From Vitreoscilla sp. (GTDB lineage: Bacteria; Pseudomonadota; Gammaproteobacteria; Burkholderiales; Burkholderiaceae_C): a stretch of DNA of 64,000 nt. The notes beneath the pieces are model-generated. The model did no database searches, was not told the origin of the DNA, and saw only the letters and a program-made list of their open reading frames with translations. The position numbers and the translations under genes are program-made. Below are positions 37,010-45,180 of this stretch, piece after piece (position 1 is the stretch's first letter; each line of letters opens with the position of its first letter). The stretch covers positions 24,710 through 88,709 of the forward strand of contig JADMKA010000001.1 in assembly GCA_018780145.1 (NCBI GenBank). The letters are read 5' to 3'.

Positions 37010-38083
37010 TCAAAGGCGTCGGCCATCGGCCTGGTCAAACAACGACAGCCGTGCGCGATCGAGGTCGAAGCTCAGTTCCTGGCCGGGGCGCAACTCGGCC
37101 CGTTCGTGCAGCACCACGGACATCACGCCGCCGCCCCGGTCCAGCCACACGACCTGGTGGTTGCCCATCGGCTCGACCAGTTGCACCACGCCGGTCCAGG
37201 GCCCGTCGGCGCCCAGGTGGATGCACTCCGGCCGCACGCCCAGCGTGACCGCCGTGCCGGCCGACGGCGATCCGGCGAAGGTGTGGCCGGAAAGGTCCAG
37301 GGTCAACGCCGCCGACGAGAAGGCCAGCCCGTGTTCACCCTGGGCCAAGTTGCCCTCCAGGAAATTCATGCCCGGCGAGCCGAGGAAGCCGGCGACGAAC
37401 CGGTTCACCGGCCGATCGTAGACCTCGGCCGGGCTGCCGATCTGTTGAATGCGCCCGCCACGCATGACCACGACTCGGGTCGCCAGGGTCATGGCCTCGG
37501 CCTGGTCGTGGGTCACGTAGACCATCGTCGAGCCCAGCGTCTGGTGCAGCAGCTTCAGCTCGCGGCGCAGCTCGGTGCGCAGCTTGGCGTCCAGGTTCGA
37601 CAGAGGCTCGTCGAGCAGGAACACGCCGGCCTCGCGCACCAGCGCCCGGCCGATTGCCACCCGCTGGCGCTGGCCGCCCGACAGCTGCGCCGGCTTGCGC
37701 TGCAGCAGCGTCTCGAGCTGCAGCATGCGGGCTGCGCGCGTCACGCGGCGCTCCACCTCGTCACGTGGCAGTCCGGCCACCCGCAGACCGAACGACATAT
37801 TGCGTTCCACCGTCATGGTCGGGTAGAGCGCGTAGGACTGGAAGACCATGCCGATGCCGCGCTCCTTCGGGTCGGCATGGGTCATGTCCTGGCCGCCGAT
37901 CTCGATCACGCCGTCACTCACGTCGACCAGGCCGGCGATGCTGTGCAAGAGCGTCGACTTGCCGCAACCGGAGGGGCCCAGAAGGACCAGGAACTCGCCG
38001 TCTGCAACCTCCAGGTCGAGCCCGGCGATGACCTCCTGGGCGCCGAAACGGATCGTGAGATCGCGGATGTTCAGGCCTGACAT
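37010..38083 (-). CDS. ABC transporter ATPase, CUT1 sugar importer (MalK/UgpC type)
   Basis: A 357-residue MalK-type ATPase. Walker A GPSGCGKSTL, Q-loop VFQSYALYPTMTV, signature LSGGQRQR, Walker B VFLLDEPLSNLD, switch VTHDQAEA, and a C-terminal TOBE domain (about 235-357) with GVRPECIHLG. It powers import by the two permeases that precede it, 4 bp after the nearer one. It is a paralogue of the ATPase at 55666-56739, of identical length. Confidence 0.94.
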   Translation of the reverse strand: MSGLNIRDLTIRFGAQEVIAGLDLEVADGEFLVLLGPSGCGKSTLLHSIAGLVDVSDGVIEIGGQDMTHADPKERGIGMVFQSYALYPTMTVERNMSFGLRVAGLPRDEVERRVTRAARMLQLETLLQRKPAQLSGGQRQRVAIGRALVREAGVFLLDEPLSNLDAKLRTELRRELKLLHQTLGSTMVYVTHDQAEAMTLATRVVVMRGGRIQQIGSPAEVYDRPVNRFVAGFLGSPGMNFLEGNLAQGEHGLAFSSAALTLDLSGHTFAGSPSAGTAVTLGVRPECIHLGADGPWTGVVQLVEPMGNHQVVWLDRGGGVMSVVLHERAELRPGQELSFDLDRARLSLFDQADGRRL

Positions 38084-38087
38084 GTGT

Positions 38088-38969
38088 TCACCCCTTGACC
38101 GCGCCGGCCGCAATGCCGCGCACGAACCAGCGGCCGGAAACGAAATAAACGACCAGCGGCACCAGCGAGGTGAGGATGGTGGCCGCCATGTTGATGTTGT
38201 ACAGGCGCTCGCCGGTGGTGGTGTTGATCACGTTGTTGAGCTGCACCGTCATCGGCAGGTTGTCGCGGCCGGCGAACACCAGGCCCAGGATGTAGTCGTT
38301 CCACACCCCTGTGATCTGCATGATCGCGGCGACAACGATGATCGGTGTCGACATCGGCAGCATCAGTTGCAAGAAGATGCGCCAGAAGCCGCCACCATCG
38401 ATGCGCGCGGCCTTGAACAGCTCCATCGGGATGGCCGCGTAGTAGTTGCGGAACAGCAGCGTCATCACCGGCATGCTGAACACGACGTGCACCGCCACGA
38501 TGCCCGGCAACGAACTGAACAGGCCGAGCACCGCGAGGATCTTCACCAGCGGGTAGATCATCACCTGCACCGGAACGAAGGCGCCCAGCATCAACACGGC
38601 GAACAAGGCGTTGGCGCCGCGCGGGCGCCAGAAGCTCAAGGCGTAGCCGTTGATCGCGCCGATCAGGATCGGCAGCACGGTGCTGGGCACGACGATGAAC
38701 ACCGAGTTCCAGAAGCCGACCCGCACCCCCTCGCACGACACCCCCGTGCAGACCTCGCTCCACGCCGCGCGCCAGGGCTCCAGGGTGGGCTGAAGAGGCA
38801 GCGCAAACAGATTGCCCAGCCGGATCTCGTCCATCGACTTCAGCGAGGTGACCACCATGATGTACAGCGGCGCCAGGAAGAACAACGCGGCTGTCAGCAA
38901 GAACGCATAGATGCCCAGCCGCGCCAGTTCTGGCGCGAGCGCCCCGCGGCGAGCCGGGCGGCGGATCAT
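38088..38969 (-). CDS. ABC sugar permease, MalG-like (CUT1)
   Basis: A 293-residue permease with six membrane segments. ARIDGGGFWRIFLQLMLPMS belongs to the EAA loop. C-terminus FVRGIAAGAVKG is nearly the same as that of the permease at 54794-55654, and both have the CxxxxC-type periplasmic insertion (EVCTGVSCEG here). The two ABC systems are therefore paralogous copies. The start overlaps the previous permease (ATGA). Confidence 0.93.
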   Translation of the reverse strand: MIRRPARRGALAPELARLGIYAFLLTAALFFLAPLYIMVVTSLKSMDEIRLGNLFALPLQPTLEPWRAAWSEVCTGVSCEGVRVGFWNSVFIVVPSTVLPILIGAINGYALSFWRPRGANALFAVLMLGAFVPVQVMIYPLVKILAVLGLFSSLPGIVAVHVVFSMPVMTLLFRNYYAAIPMELFKAARIDGGGFWRIFLQLMLPMSTPIIVVAAIMQITGVWNDYILGLVFAGRDNLPMTVQLNNVINTTTGERLYNINMAATILTSLVPLVVYFVSGRWFVRGIAAGAVKG

Positions 38970-39862
38970 CGATGCCCCCCGCCGGCCTTGCGGCGCGCGT
39001 TCGCGTAGAGCAGTGGCGCCACCAGGGCCAGCACGGTCGCCAGCAGCACGATGGAGCCTGCCGAGGCGAGGGCGATGTTGGCCCGGCCGAAGAGGTGGTC
39101 CATGATGAACTTGGCCGGCACGTCGCTGGCGGTGCCGGGTCCGCCCTGGGTCATCGAAACCACCGAGTCGAAGACCTTGACGACACCGGTGGACAGCAGG
39201 ATGAACACCGTTGCCACCGTGGCGCCCAGCATTGGCAACACGATGGACAGGTAGACCCGCCAGGCCGGAATGCCATCGATGCGCGTGGCCTTCCAGATGT
39301 CTTCATCGATGCCGCGCAGGCCCGCCAACATCAGCGCCATCACCAGTCCCGAGGCCTGCCAGACGGTGGCGATGACCACGGTGTAGATGACCTTGTCCTG
39401 ATCGATGATCCAGTCGAAACTGAAGTCCGGAAAACCCATCCGGCGAACCGCCTGCTGCAGGCCGTCACCCGGGTTGAGCACCCACTGCCAGACCAGGCCG
39501 GTGGCGACGAACGACATCGCGTAGGGGTACAGGAACACCGTGCGCAACAGCCCTTCGCCGCGCACCTTCTGGTCGATGAACACGGCCAGCAGAAAACCCA
39601 GGACCATGCAGGCGCCGATGAACAGGGTGCCGTAGACGGCCAGGTTGTGCAGCGACAGCAGCCAGCGCTCGTTGTCGAACAGGCGCTCGTATTGCGCCAG
39701 CCCGACGAAGTCGTCGTTCGGGAACGTGCGCGAACTGGACAGGGACACCCGCAGCGACCACAGGGCCGTGCCGAGATAGCCCACCAGCACGGTCAGGGCC
39801 ATGGGCAACAGGGCGGCCCAGGGCACCGTGCGCCTGAGCAGCAGCTTCAACCGGTATTGCAT
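38966..39862 (-). CDS. ABC sugar permease, MalF-like (CUT1)
   Basis: A 298-residue permease. It has an N-terminal helix (WAALLPMALTVLVGYLG), the FPNDDFVGLAQYERLF element of CUT1 permeases, and the EAA loop with DIWKATRIDGIPAWRVYLS. It starts 15 bp after the binding-protein stop, so unlike the other two importers here there is no hairpin between them. Paralogue of the permease at 53919-54797. Confidence 0.93.
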   Translation of the reverse strand: MQYRLKLLLRRTVPWAALLPMALTVLVGYLGTALWSLRVSLSSSRTFPNDDFVGLAQYERLFDNERWLLSLHNLAVYGTLFIGACMVLGFLLAVFIDQKVRGEGLLRTVFLYPYAMSFVATGLVWQWVLNPGDGLQQAVRRMGFPDFSFDWIIDQDKVIYTVVIATVWQASGLVMALMLAGLRGIDEDIWKATRIDGIPAWRVYLSIVLPMLGATVATVFILLSTGVVKVFDSVVSMTQGGPGTASDVPAKFIMDHLFGRANIALASAGSIVLLATVLALVAPLLYANARRKAGGGHR

Positions 39863-39877
39863 GGCGGCCGGCCCCGG

Positions 39878-41116
39878 TCAACCGCGCAGTGCCGACGCGA
39901 TGTCGCGCTGCACCTTCTCGACCGGGATGTTGCGGTTCCAGTAAGCGGTGAGGATGTCGGCCAGGGCGCCGTTCTGGTCCGGCGTCAGGTAAATCTCGCC
40001 GTTGCCGAGCTGGCGCGACTTGTCCTTCATGATCGCCAGGCCCTGCTGGGCACAGAGGTCCATCTTCGAGGCGTCGACGTCGGTGCGTATGGGGATCGAG
40101 CCCTTCTTCATGCTGAAGGCCACCTGCGTCGCCGGGGCGGTGACGACGCTGGCGAGCAGCTTCTGCGCCTTGATCGCCTCGGCATTGCTGGTCTTCGGGA
40201 AGACGAGCACGTCGCCCTGGATGATGTAGGGCGAGGCCGCGCCGAAGCCGGCGATGCAGCCGTAGTCCCGGCCAGCGACCTGATTGGCCAGCGTGAACTC
40301 GCCCTTGGCCCAGTCGCCCATGAACTGCACCCCGGCCTTGGCGCTGATCAGCATCGCCGTCGCATCGTTCCAGTTGCGCCCGGGCGAGGCGCGATCCACA
40401 TAGCCCTGCAGGCGCTTGAAGGTCAGCAGCACGTTGCGGAACGCCTCGGACTGAATGGCCTGGGGATCGCGGTCGCGCAGAACCTTGAGGTACAGCTCGC
40501 GCCCGCCGAGGTTGGTCAGCACGGCGGTGAAGACAATGTTGTCCTGCCATGACTGCCCGCCATGCGCCAGCGGCACCAGGCCGGCGGCCTTGAGCTTGTC
40601 CAGTGCGGCGAACAGTTCATCCAGCGTCTTAGGCTCGCTGGCGATGCCGGCCTGCTTGAAGGCAGCCTTGGAATACCAGATCCAGGCCGGCATGTGGATG
40701 TTGACAGGCACCGCGTAATAGTGGCCCTTGACGCGAATGACGTTGAGCACCGTTTCGGGAAGGAACTTGTCCCAGCCGTCGCGCAGCGCCACCTCGTCCA
40801 TCGGGTTGAGCATGCCCTGCTCGACGATGTCGAGAAACTGCTTGGAAGTGTTGAACTGGGCCGCCGTGGGCGGGTTGCCGCCGATGACGCGATTGATCGC
40901 CACCGAGCGTGCCTGCTCGCCGAGCGCCACGGCCATGTCGACCCAGGTGCCACCGGCGGCGCGGTAGGCGTCGGCCAGTGTCTTCACGGCCGCCGACTCG
41001 CCGCCCGAGGTCCACCAATGGATGACCTCGACCCTGGGGGCGGAGGCCTGCGCCCCGGCTGCAGTGGCGGCCAGCGTCAGCCACGCGGCGGCGGCGTGCT
41101 TGATGAACTTGCTCAT
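39878..41116 (-). CDS. ABC sugar-binding protein, GtsA-like paralogue
   Basis: A 412-residue periplasmic binding protein. Signal peptide MSKFIKHAAAAWLTLAATAA runs to about residue 24. Mature start RVEVIHWWTSGGESAAVKTL is the glucose/mannose-binding GtsA signature. AHGGQSWQDN and GDWAKGEF are also shared with the binding protein at 52566-53822. Differences include MPAWIWYSKAAF in place of HRVNWLWANPEVF, suggesting a changed pocket, perhaps for disaccharides or another monosaccharide. AGGAG upstream supports ATG at 41116. It lies 19 bp after GH1. Confidence 0.92.
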   Translation of the reverse strand: MSKFIKHAAAAWLTLAATAAGAQASAPRVEVIHWWTSGGESAAVKTLADAYRAAGGTWVDMAVALGEQARSVAINRVIGGNPPTAAQFNTSKQFLDIVEQGMLNPMDEVALRDGWDKFLPETVLNVIRVKGHYYAVPVNIHMPAWIWYSKAAFKQAGIASEPKTLDELFAALDKLKAAGLVPLAHGGQSWQDNIVFTAVLTNLGGRELYLKVLRDRDPQAIQSEAFRNVLLTFKRLQGYVDRASPGRNWNDATAMLISAKAGVQFMGDWAKGEFTLANQVAGRDYGCIAGFGAASPYIIQGDVLVFPKTSNAEAIKAQKLLASVVTAPATQVAFSMKKGSIPIRTDVDASKMDLCAQQGLAIMKDKSRQLGNGEIYLTPDQNGALADILTAYWNRNIPVEKVQRDIASALRG

Positions 41117-41135
41117 TCGAATACTCCTGCCACGA

Positions 41136-42500
41136 TCACGTTGCCAGAAACCCGGCATACCACTGGCCACTCGCCTTCAGCGTTCTGCGCTGGCTGGCGT
41201 AGTCCACGTAGGTCAGGCCGAAGCGGCGCAGGTAGCCCTCGGCCCACTCGAAGTTGTCGAGCAGGCTCCAGGCGAAATAACCCTTCAGCGGCACGCCCTG
41301 GTCCAGCGCCCGGCGCGCGGCTTGCAGATGCCGCGCCAGGTAGCTGCGCCGCTCGCTGTCGACGATGCTGCCGTCCGGGCCGACCAGATCGTCGTAGGTG
41401 GAGCCGTTCTCGGTCAGGTAGACCTCCCGCGGCGCCCAGTCGCGTTGAATGCGCAGCAGCAGGTCGACCATGCCCTCGGGTGATACCGGCCAGCCGAAGG
41501 CGGTGCGCTCGGTGCCCGGCAGCGCCACCACCCGGGTGGCGATCGGGCCTTCGCCCGGCGCGTCGGCCACCACCTCGGGGAAATAGTAGTTGACGCCCAG
41601 GAAATCGGCCGGCGCGGCGATGGCCTCGAAGTCGCCGTGGTGCACGACCGGCGCCAGATCGCCCAGCAGTTCCAGCACATCGGCCGGATAGCCGCGGCCG
41701 TAGAGCGGGTCGAGGAACCAGCGGTTGCGTGAACCGTCGTGGCGACTCACTGCCGCGCTGTCGGCAGCGCTGGCGCTGGCCGGCAGGATGGGATGCAGAC
41801 TCAGCGTGATGCCGGCCCGGGCGCCCGGCACGTTGCCACGAATCAACGGCAGTGCCCGGCCATGCGACAGCAGCAGGTGGTGGCAGACCTGCAGTGCCGT
41901 GCGGTAGTCTTTCTGGCCCGGCGCGTGCACGCCCTCGTGGTGGCCCAGGAAGGCCGTGCACCAGGGCTCGTTGTGGGTGATCCAGTGCTTGACACGGTCA
42001 CCCAGGCGGCGTGTGACCACGTCGGTGTAGGCGAGAAAGGCGTCGACGGTCTCGCGCTGCTTCCAGCCGCCGCGATCCTGCAGGGCCTGCGGCAGATCCC
42101 AGTGGTACAGCGTCGACCAGGGCTCCAGGCCGCGCTCCAGCATCCCGTCCACCAGGCGGTCATAGAACGCCAGCCCGGTTTCGTTGCATCGTGCGCCCGT
42201 GCCGGCCGGGAAGATGCGCGGCCAGGCAATCGAGAAGCGGTAGGCGTTGACACCCAGGCCGCGGGCGATGTCCAGGTCCTCGGGCCAGCGGTTGTAGTGA
42301 TCACAGGCCCGAGCGCCGCTGGAGCCGTCGCGGATGTGCCCGGGCGTCTCGCAGAAGCGATCCCAGATGGATTCGCCCCGGCCGCCTTCGGCCGCCGCCC
42401 CCTCGATCTGGTAGGACGATGTCGAGCAGCCCCAGCGAAAGTCGGCTGGGAAGTCGCTGCGGCGGATGGCGGGAAGGCCCGCGCTGGAGGGTTGGGTCAT
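41136..42500 (-). CDS. GH1-family beta-glucosidase
   Basis: A 454-residue GH1 enzyme. DFRWGCSTSSYQIEGA near the N-terminus is the family signature. Acid/base Glu is in THNEPWC and the nucleophile Glu in YLTENGS. NFEWAEGY binds the terminal sugar. No signal peptide, so it acts in the cytoplasm on imported oligosaccharides, which implies that the adjacent importer can carry at least disaccharides. The start overlaps the GH3 stop at 42497-42500 (ATGA). Confidence 0.94.
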   Translation of the reverse strand: MTQPSSAGLPAIRRSDFPADFRWGCSTSSYQIEGAAAEGGRGESIWDRFCETPGHIRDGSSGARACDHYNRWPEDLDIARGLGVNAYRFSIAWPRIFPAGTGARCNETGLAFYDRLVDGMLERGLEPWSTLYHWDLPQALQDRGGWKQRETVDAFLAYTDVVTRRLGDRVKHWITHNEPWCTAFLGHHEGVHAPGQKDYRTALQVCHHLLLSHGRALPLIRGNVPGARAGITLSLHPILPASASAADSAAVSRHDGSRNRWFLDPLYGRGYPADVLELLGDLAPVVHHGDFEAIAAPADFLGVNYYFPEVVADAPGEGPIATRVVALPGTERTAFGWPVSPEGMVDLLLRIQRDWAPREVYLTENGSTYDDLVGPDGSIVDSERRSYLARHLQAARRALDQGVPLKGYFAWSLLDNFEWAEGYLRRFGLTYVDYASQRRTLKASGQWYAGFLAT

Positions 42501-45085
42501 GGGACGATTGAGTTGGGTAGATCGCTGCAGCGCACGGCGCTGGTGTCCTTGGCAGCACCGGCGACGACGCGTATGCGCGCAAAGGCCGCGGAAAACGTGC
42601 CGTCCGCCGTGATGCTGAAGGGCTCGTCGACCCGCGACAGGTCGGCCCCCCGTTGAGTGAAGCAGGCGAGCGGAACCTCGATGCTTCGCGGCACCGGACC
42701 CGCGCCGAACAAGGCGGCGACATCGAGCCGCCCGGCGCAGCCGGTGCCGCAACCCATGGCCAACCAGACCGGGCCGGCAGGCGGCTCGTAGACCAGGGTG
42801 TCGAACACCAGGGCGCCGTCCGGGTAGGCCGCCGCCAGCGCCACGGACTGCGGCGCCCAGGCAAAGAAACGCGCCGAGCCACCCAGCCAATCAACCCGCT
42901 TGGCGTCTTGCTGGGTGTGCATCTGAACCGTCGAAACGCGGATTTCCGGCGCCTGGGCCGGAAACGTGAGCGTGGCGTTCAGGTCAGGGCCGCCGACACC
43001 TGCGTTCGGCCAATGTCCTGCCGGGCTGCCCACGTGGATCGAGTACGGCGCTTGCGCCGCCTGGCTGAAGATCGCCATCTCGCGCCTGGCACCGCAACCG
43101 CCCAGGGTCGGCTTGACGGGCAGCCTGCCCAGCGGCCGACGTGCACCCAGCGTGAGCCCGTAGCCGACGCGAAACAACGGCGTGTAGCGCGCATCGCCGG
43201 CATTCAACGGCGTCTGGCACTCGGCCGCCGGCCACGAGAAGGACAAGCGGCCACGAAAGTCGACCGGCGGCGTGCCATCGACCGCGCGCAGCAGCAGATC
43301 CGCCACGCCACCGCCCTCGGTGCCGGGCAACCAGGCGGCCACGAAGGCGTCGGACAGATTGAGCATGTCGTTCACGTACAGCGGGCGGCCGGACATGAAG
43401 ACGGTGATCACGGGCCTGCCCTGGCCTGCGACCCGCCGCAGCACCGCCAGATCCTCCGGATGGCGGCTGCTGTGGCGCAGGGTGCCCGAGGGCGGTATGT
43501 CGCCATTGCCCTCGGCATAGGGTCTTTCGCCGAGCACGGCGACGACCGCATCGAAGTCCTTGGGGTCCAGGCCCTCGCCGCTGGCGCTGTACTCGACACG
43601 TGCCGCGCCCAGCGCCTCGCGCAGGCCGGCCAGCACCGTCTGGCCAGCCGGGAAGTCGGTGTTCGTGTTGCCGGTACCTTGCCAACTCAGAGACCAGCCT
43701 CCGGTCTGGTTCTCCAGGCTGTCGGCACTCTTGCCGACCACCAGCACCCGGGCGGTGCGCGGCAGCGGCAGCACCTGGCCATCGTTCTTCAGCAGCACCA
43801 TCGACTGCCGCACGGCGCGCCGCGCCAAGGCGCGCGCCCGCAGCGCGTCGTCGTGCCCGGCCACCGCAAAGTGGGAAGGCGCGCGCTCGAACAGCCCGGC
43901 GCGCAACTTGACCCGCAGGATCCGCGACACGGCATCGTCAATGCGCGAAATCGGAATCTGACCGGTCTTCACCTGCGCCACCGTGTTGGCGATGAACGCC
44001 TTCCACTCCTCGGGCACCATGACCATGTCGATACCCGCGTTGATGGCCTGGGGGCAGCTCGCGTTGCTGCAGCCGGGCACCTGGCCGATGCCGTTCCAGT
44101 CGGTGACGACGAAGCCGTCGAAGCCCATGCGCTGCTTGAGCAGGCCCGTCAGCATGGTGGCGCTGCCATGCATCTTGCCGTGGTCGATGCCGGCGGCACG
44201 GTCGTTCCAGCTGTTGAACGAGGCCATGACGGTCTGTGCGCCCGCCGCCAGCACACGGTAGTAGGCGCCGGCATGCCAGCGCAGCATGTCCTGGGCGGAA
44301 GAAAGGTTGACGCCTTGATCGCGGCCCTGGTCGGTGCCGCCGTCGCCCATGAAATGCTTGGCCGTCGCGACGACGCCGGTGTCTCCGCCCAGGCCGCCCT
44401 GAAGGCCCTTGACATAGGCCTCGCCGAGCGAGGCCACCAGCGCGGGTTCCTCCGAGAAACTCTCGTAGGTGCGGCCCCATCGGTCATCGCGCGCCACCGC
44501 TATCGTCGGCGCGAAAACCCACTGGATGCCGGTGGCCCGCACGGCCTTGGCGGTGGCCGCGCCGATCTCGCGCACCAGCGCCGGATCGTTCGCCGCACCC
44601 AGGCCGATATGGTGCGGGAACAGTGTCGCGCCGTAGGCGTTGTTGTGCCCGTGAACCGCGTCCGTCCCCCAGATGACAGGAATCCTGACAGCCGCGTCGC
44701 TGGCCATCGAGGCGTCGTAGTAGGTCTGGGCCAAGGCCAACCAGTCGGCCGCGCGCGCGTGCCGCTGCCCCGCCGGCCAGGAGCCGCCGCCGTTGAGCAC
44801 CGATCCGATGTGAAAGCGCCGAACCTCGTCCGGGGTGACGAAGGCGATTTCCGGCTGGGTCATCTGACCGACCTTCTGCTCCAGCGTCATGGCCGAGACC
44901 ATCGAGGCGATCCGCGCTTCGAGCGCGGCATCCGGGCGCGCCTTGGCCGTGGCATGCGGCCATCCGGCCAGGTTGTCGGCCGCGCCGGCGCCGGCCGCAA
45001 GCAGCCCGAAGCTCAGCCCCAGGCCTCTGATCACGGCGCGGGATCGCAGGTACGAGGCCAGCCGGCGAAAGGGAACGACAGTCAT
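42497..45085 (-). CDS. GH3-family exo-beta-glucosidase/glucanase with C-terminal carbohydrate-binding-like domain (ExoP-like)
   Basis: An 862-residue GH3 enzyme. A hydrophobic signal segment LGLSFGLLAAGAGAA follows a basic N-terminus. The barrel contains WGTDAVHGHNN and GRTYESFSEEP; the nucleophile Asp is in GFVVTDWNGIGQVPG. The C-terminal 190 residues (from about 670) resemble the beta-sandwich of ExoP-type exo-1,3/1,4-beta-glucanases. Start MTVVPFRRLAS at 45085 has no strong ribosome site, and an in-frame ATG at 45124 would overlap the terminator hairpin. It is the first gene of the 12-gene run. Confidence 0.92.
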   Translation of the reverse strand: MTVVPFRRLASYLRSRAVIRGLGLSFGLLAAGAGAADNLAGWPHATAKARPDAALEARIASMVSAMTLEQKVGQMTQPEIAFVTPDEVRRFHIGSVLNGGGSWPAGQRHARAADWLALAQTYYDASMASDAAVRIPVIWGTDAVHGHNNAYGATLFPHHIGLGAANDPALVREIGAATAKAVRATGIQWVFAPTIAVARDDRWGRTYESFSEEPALVASLGEAYVKGLQGGLGGDTGVVATAKHFMGDGGTDQGRDQGVNLSSAQDMLRWHAGAYYRVLAAGAQTVMASFNSWNDRAAGIDHGKMHGSATMLTGLLKQRMGFDGFVVTDWNGIGQVPGCSNASCPQAINAGIDMVMVPEEWKAFIANTVAQVKTGQIPISRIDDAVSRILRVKLRAGLFERAPSHFAVAGHDDALRARALARRAVRQSMVLLKNDGQVLPLPRTARVLVVGKSADSLENQTGGWSLSWQGTGNTNTDFPAGQTVLAGLREALGAARVEYSASGEGLDPKDFDAVVAVLGERPYAEGNGDIPPSGTLRHSSRHPEDLAVLRRVAGQGRPVITVFMSGRPLYVNDMLNLSDAFVAAWLPGTEGGGVADLLLRAVDGTPPVDFRGRLSFSWPAAECQTPLNAGDARYTPLFRVGYGLTLGARRPLGRLPVKPTLGGCGARREMAIFSQAAQAPYSIHVGSPAGHWPNAGVGGPDLNATLTFPAQAPEIRVSTVQMHTQQDAKRVDWLGGSARFFAWAPQSVALAAAYPDGALVFDTLVYEPPAGPVWLAMGCGTGCAGRLDVAALFGAGPVPRSIEVPLACFTQRGADLSRVDEPFSITADGTFSAAFARIRVVAGAAKDTSAVRCSDLPNSIVP

Positions 45086-45122
45086 GCAGGAATCACGCGG
45101 CGAAACTGCGCGCGGCAGGGGC

Positions 45123-45155
45123 AAAAAAGGCCCCTGCCGACAGGGCCGGCAGGGG
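45123..45155 (-). terminator. Rho-independent terminator of the TonB-dependent receptor gene
   Basis: On the minus strand, CCCCTGCCG and CGGCAGGGG (45155-45147 and 45139-45131) form a perfect 9-bp stem around a 7-nt loop, followed by CCTTTTTTG (six Ts at 45128-45123). This is a textbook intrinsic terminator 25 bp after the receptor stop and 37 bp before the GH3 start. The GCAGGGGC arm just beyond can pair alternatively with GCCCCTGC, a possible competing structure. Confidence 0.88.
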
Positions 45156-45180
45156 CTGCGGGCGTTGCAGGCGGGCGTCC

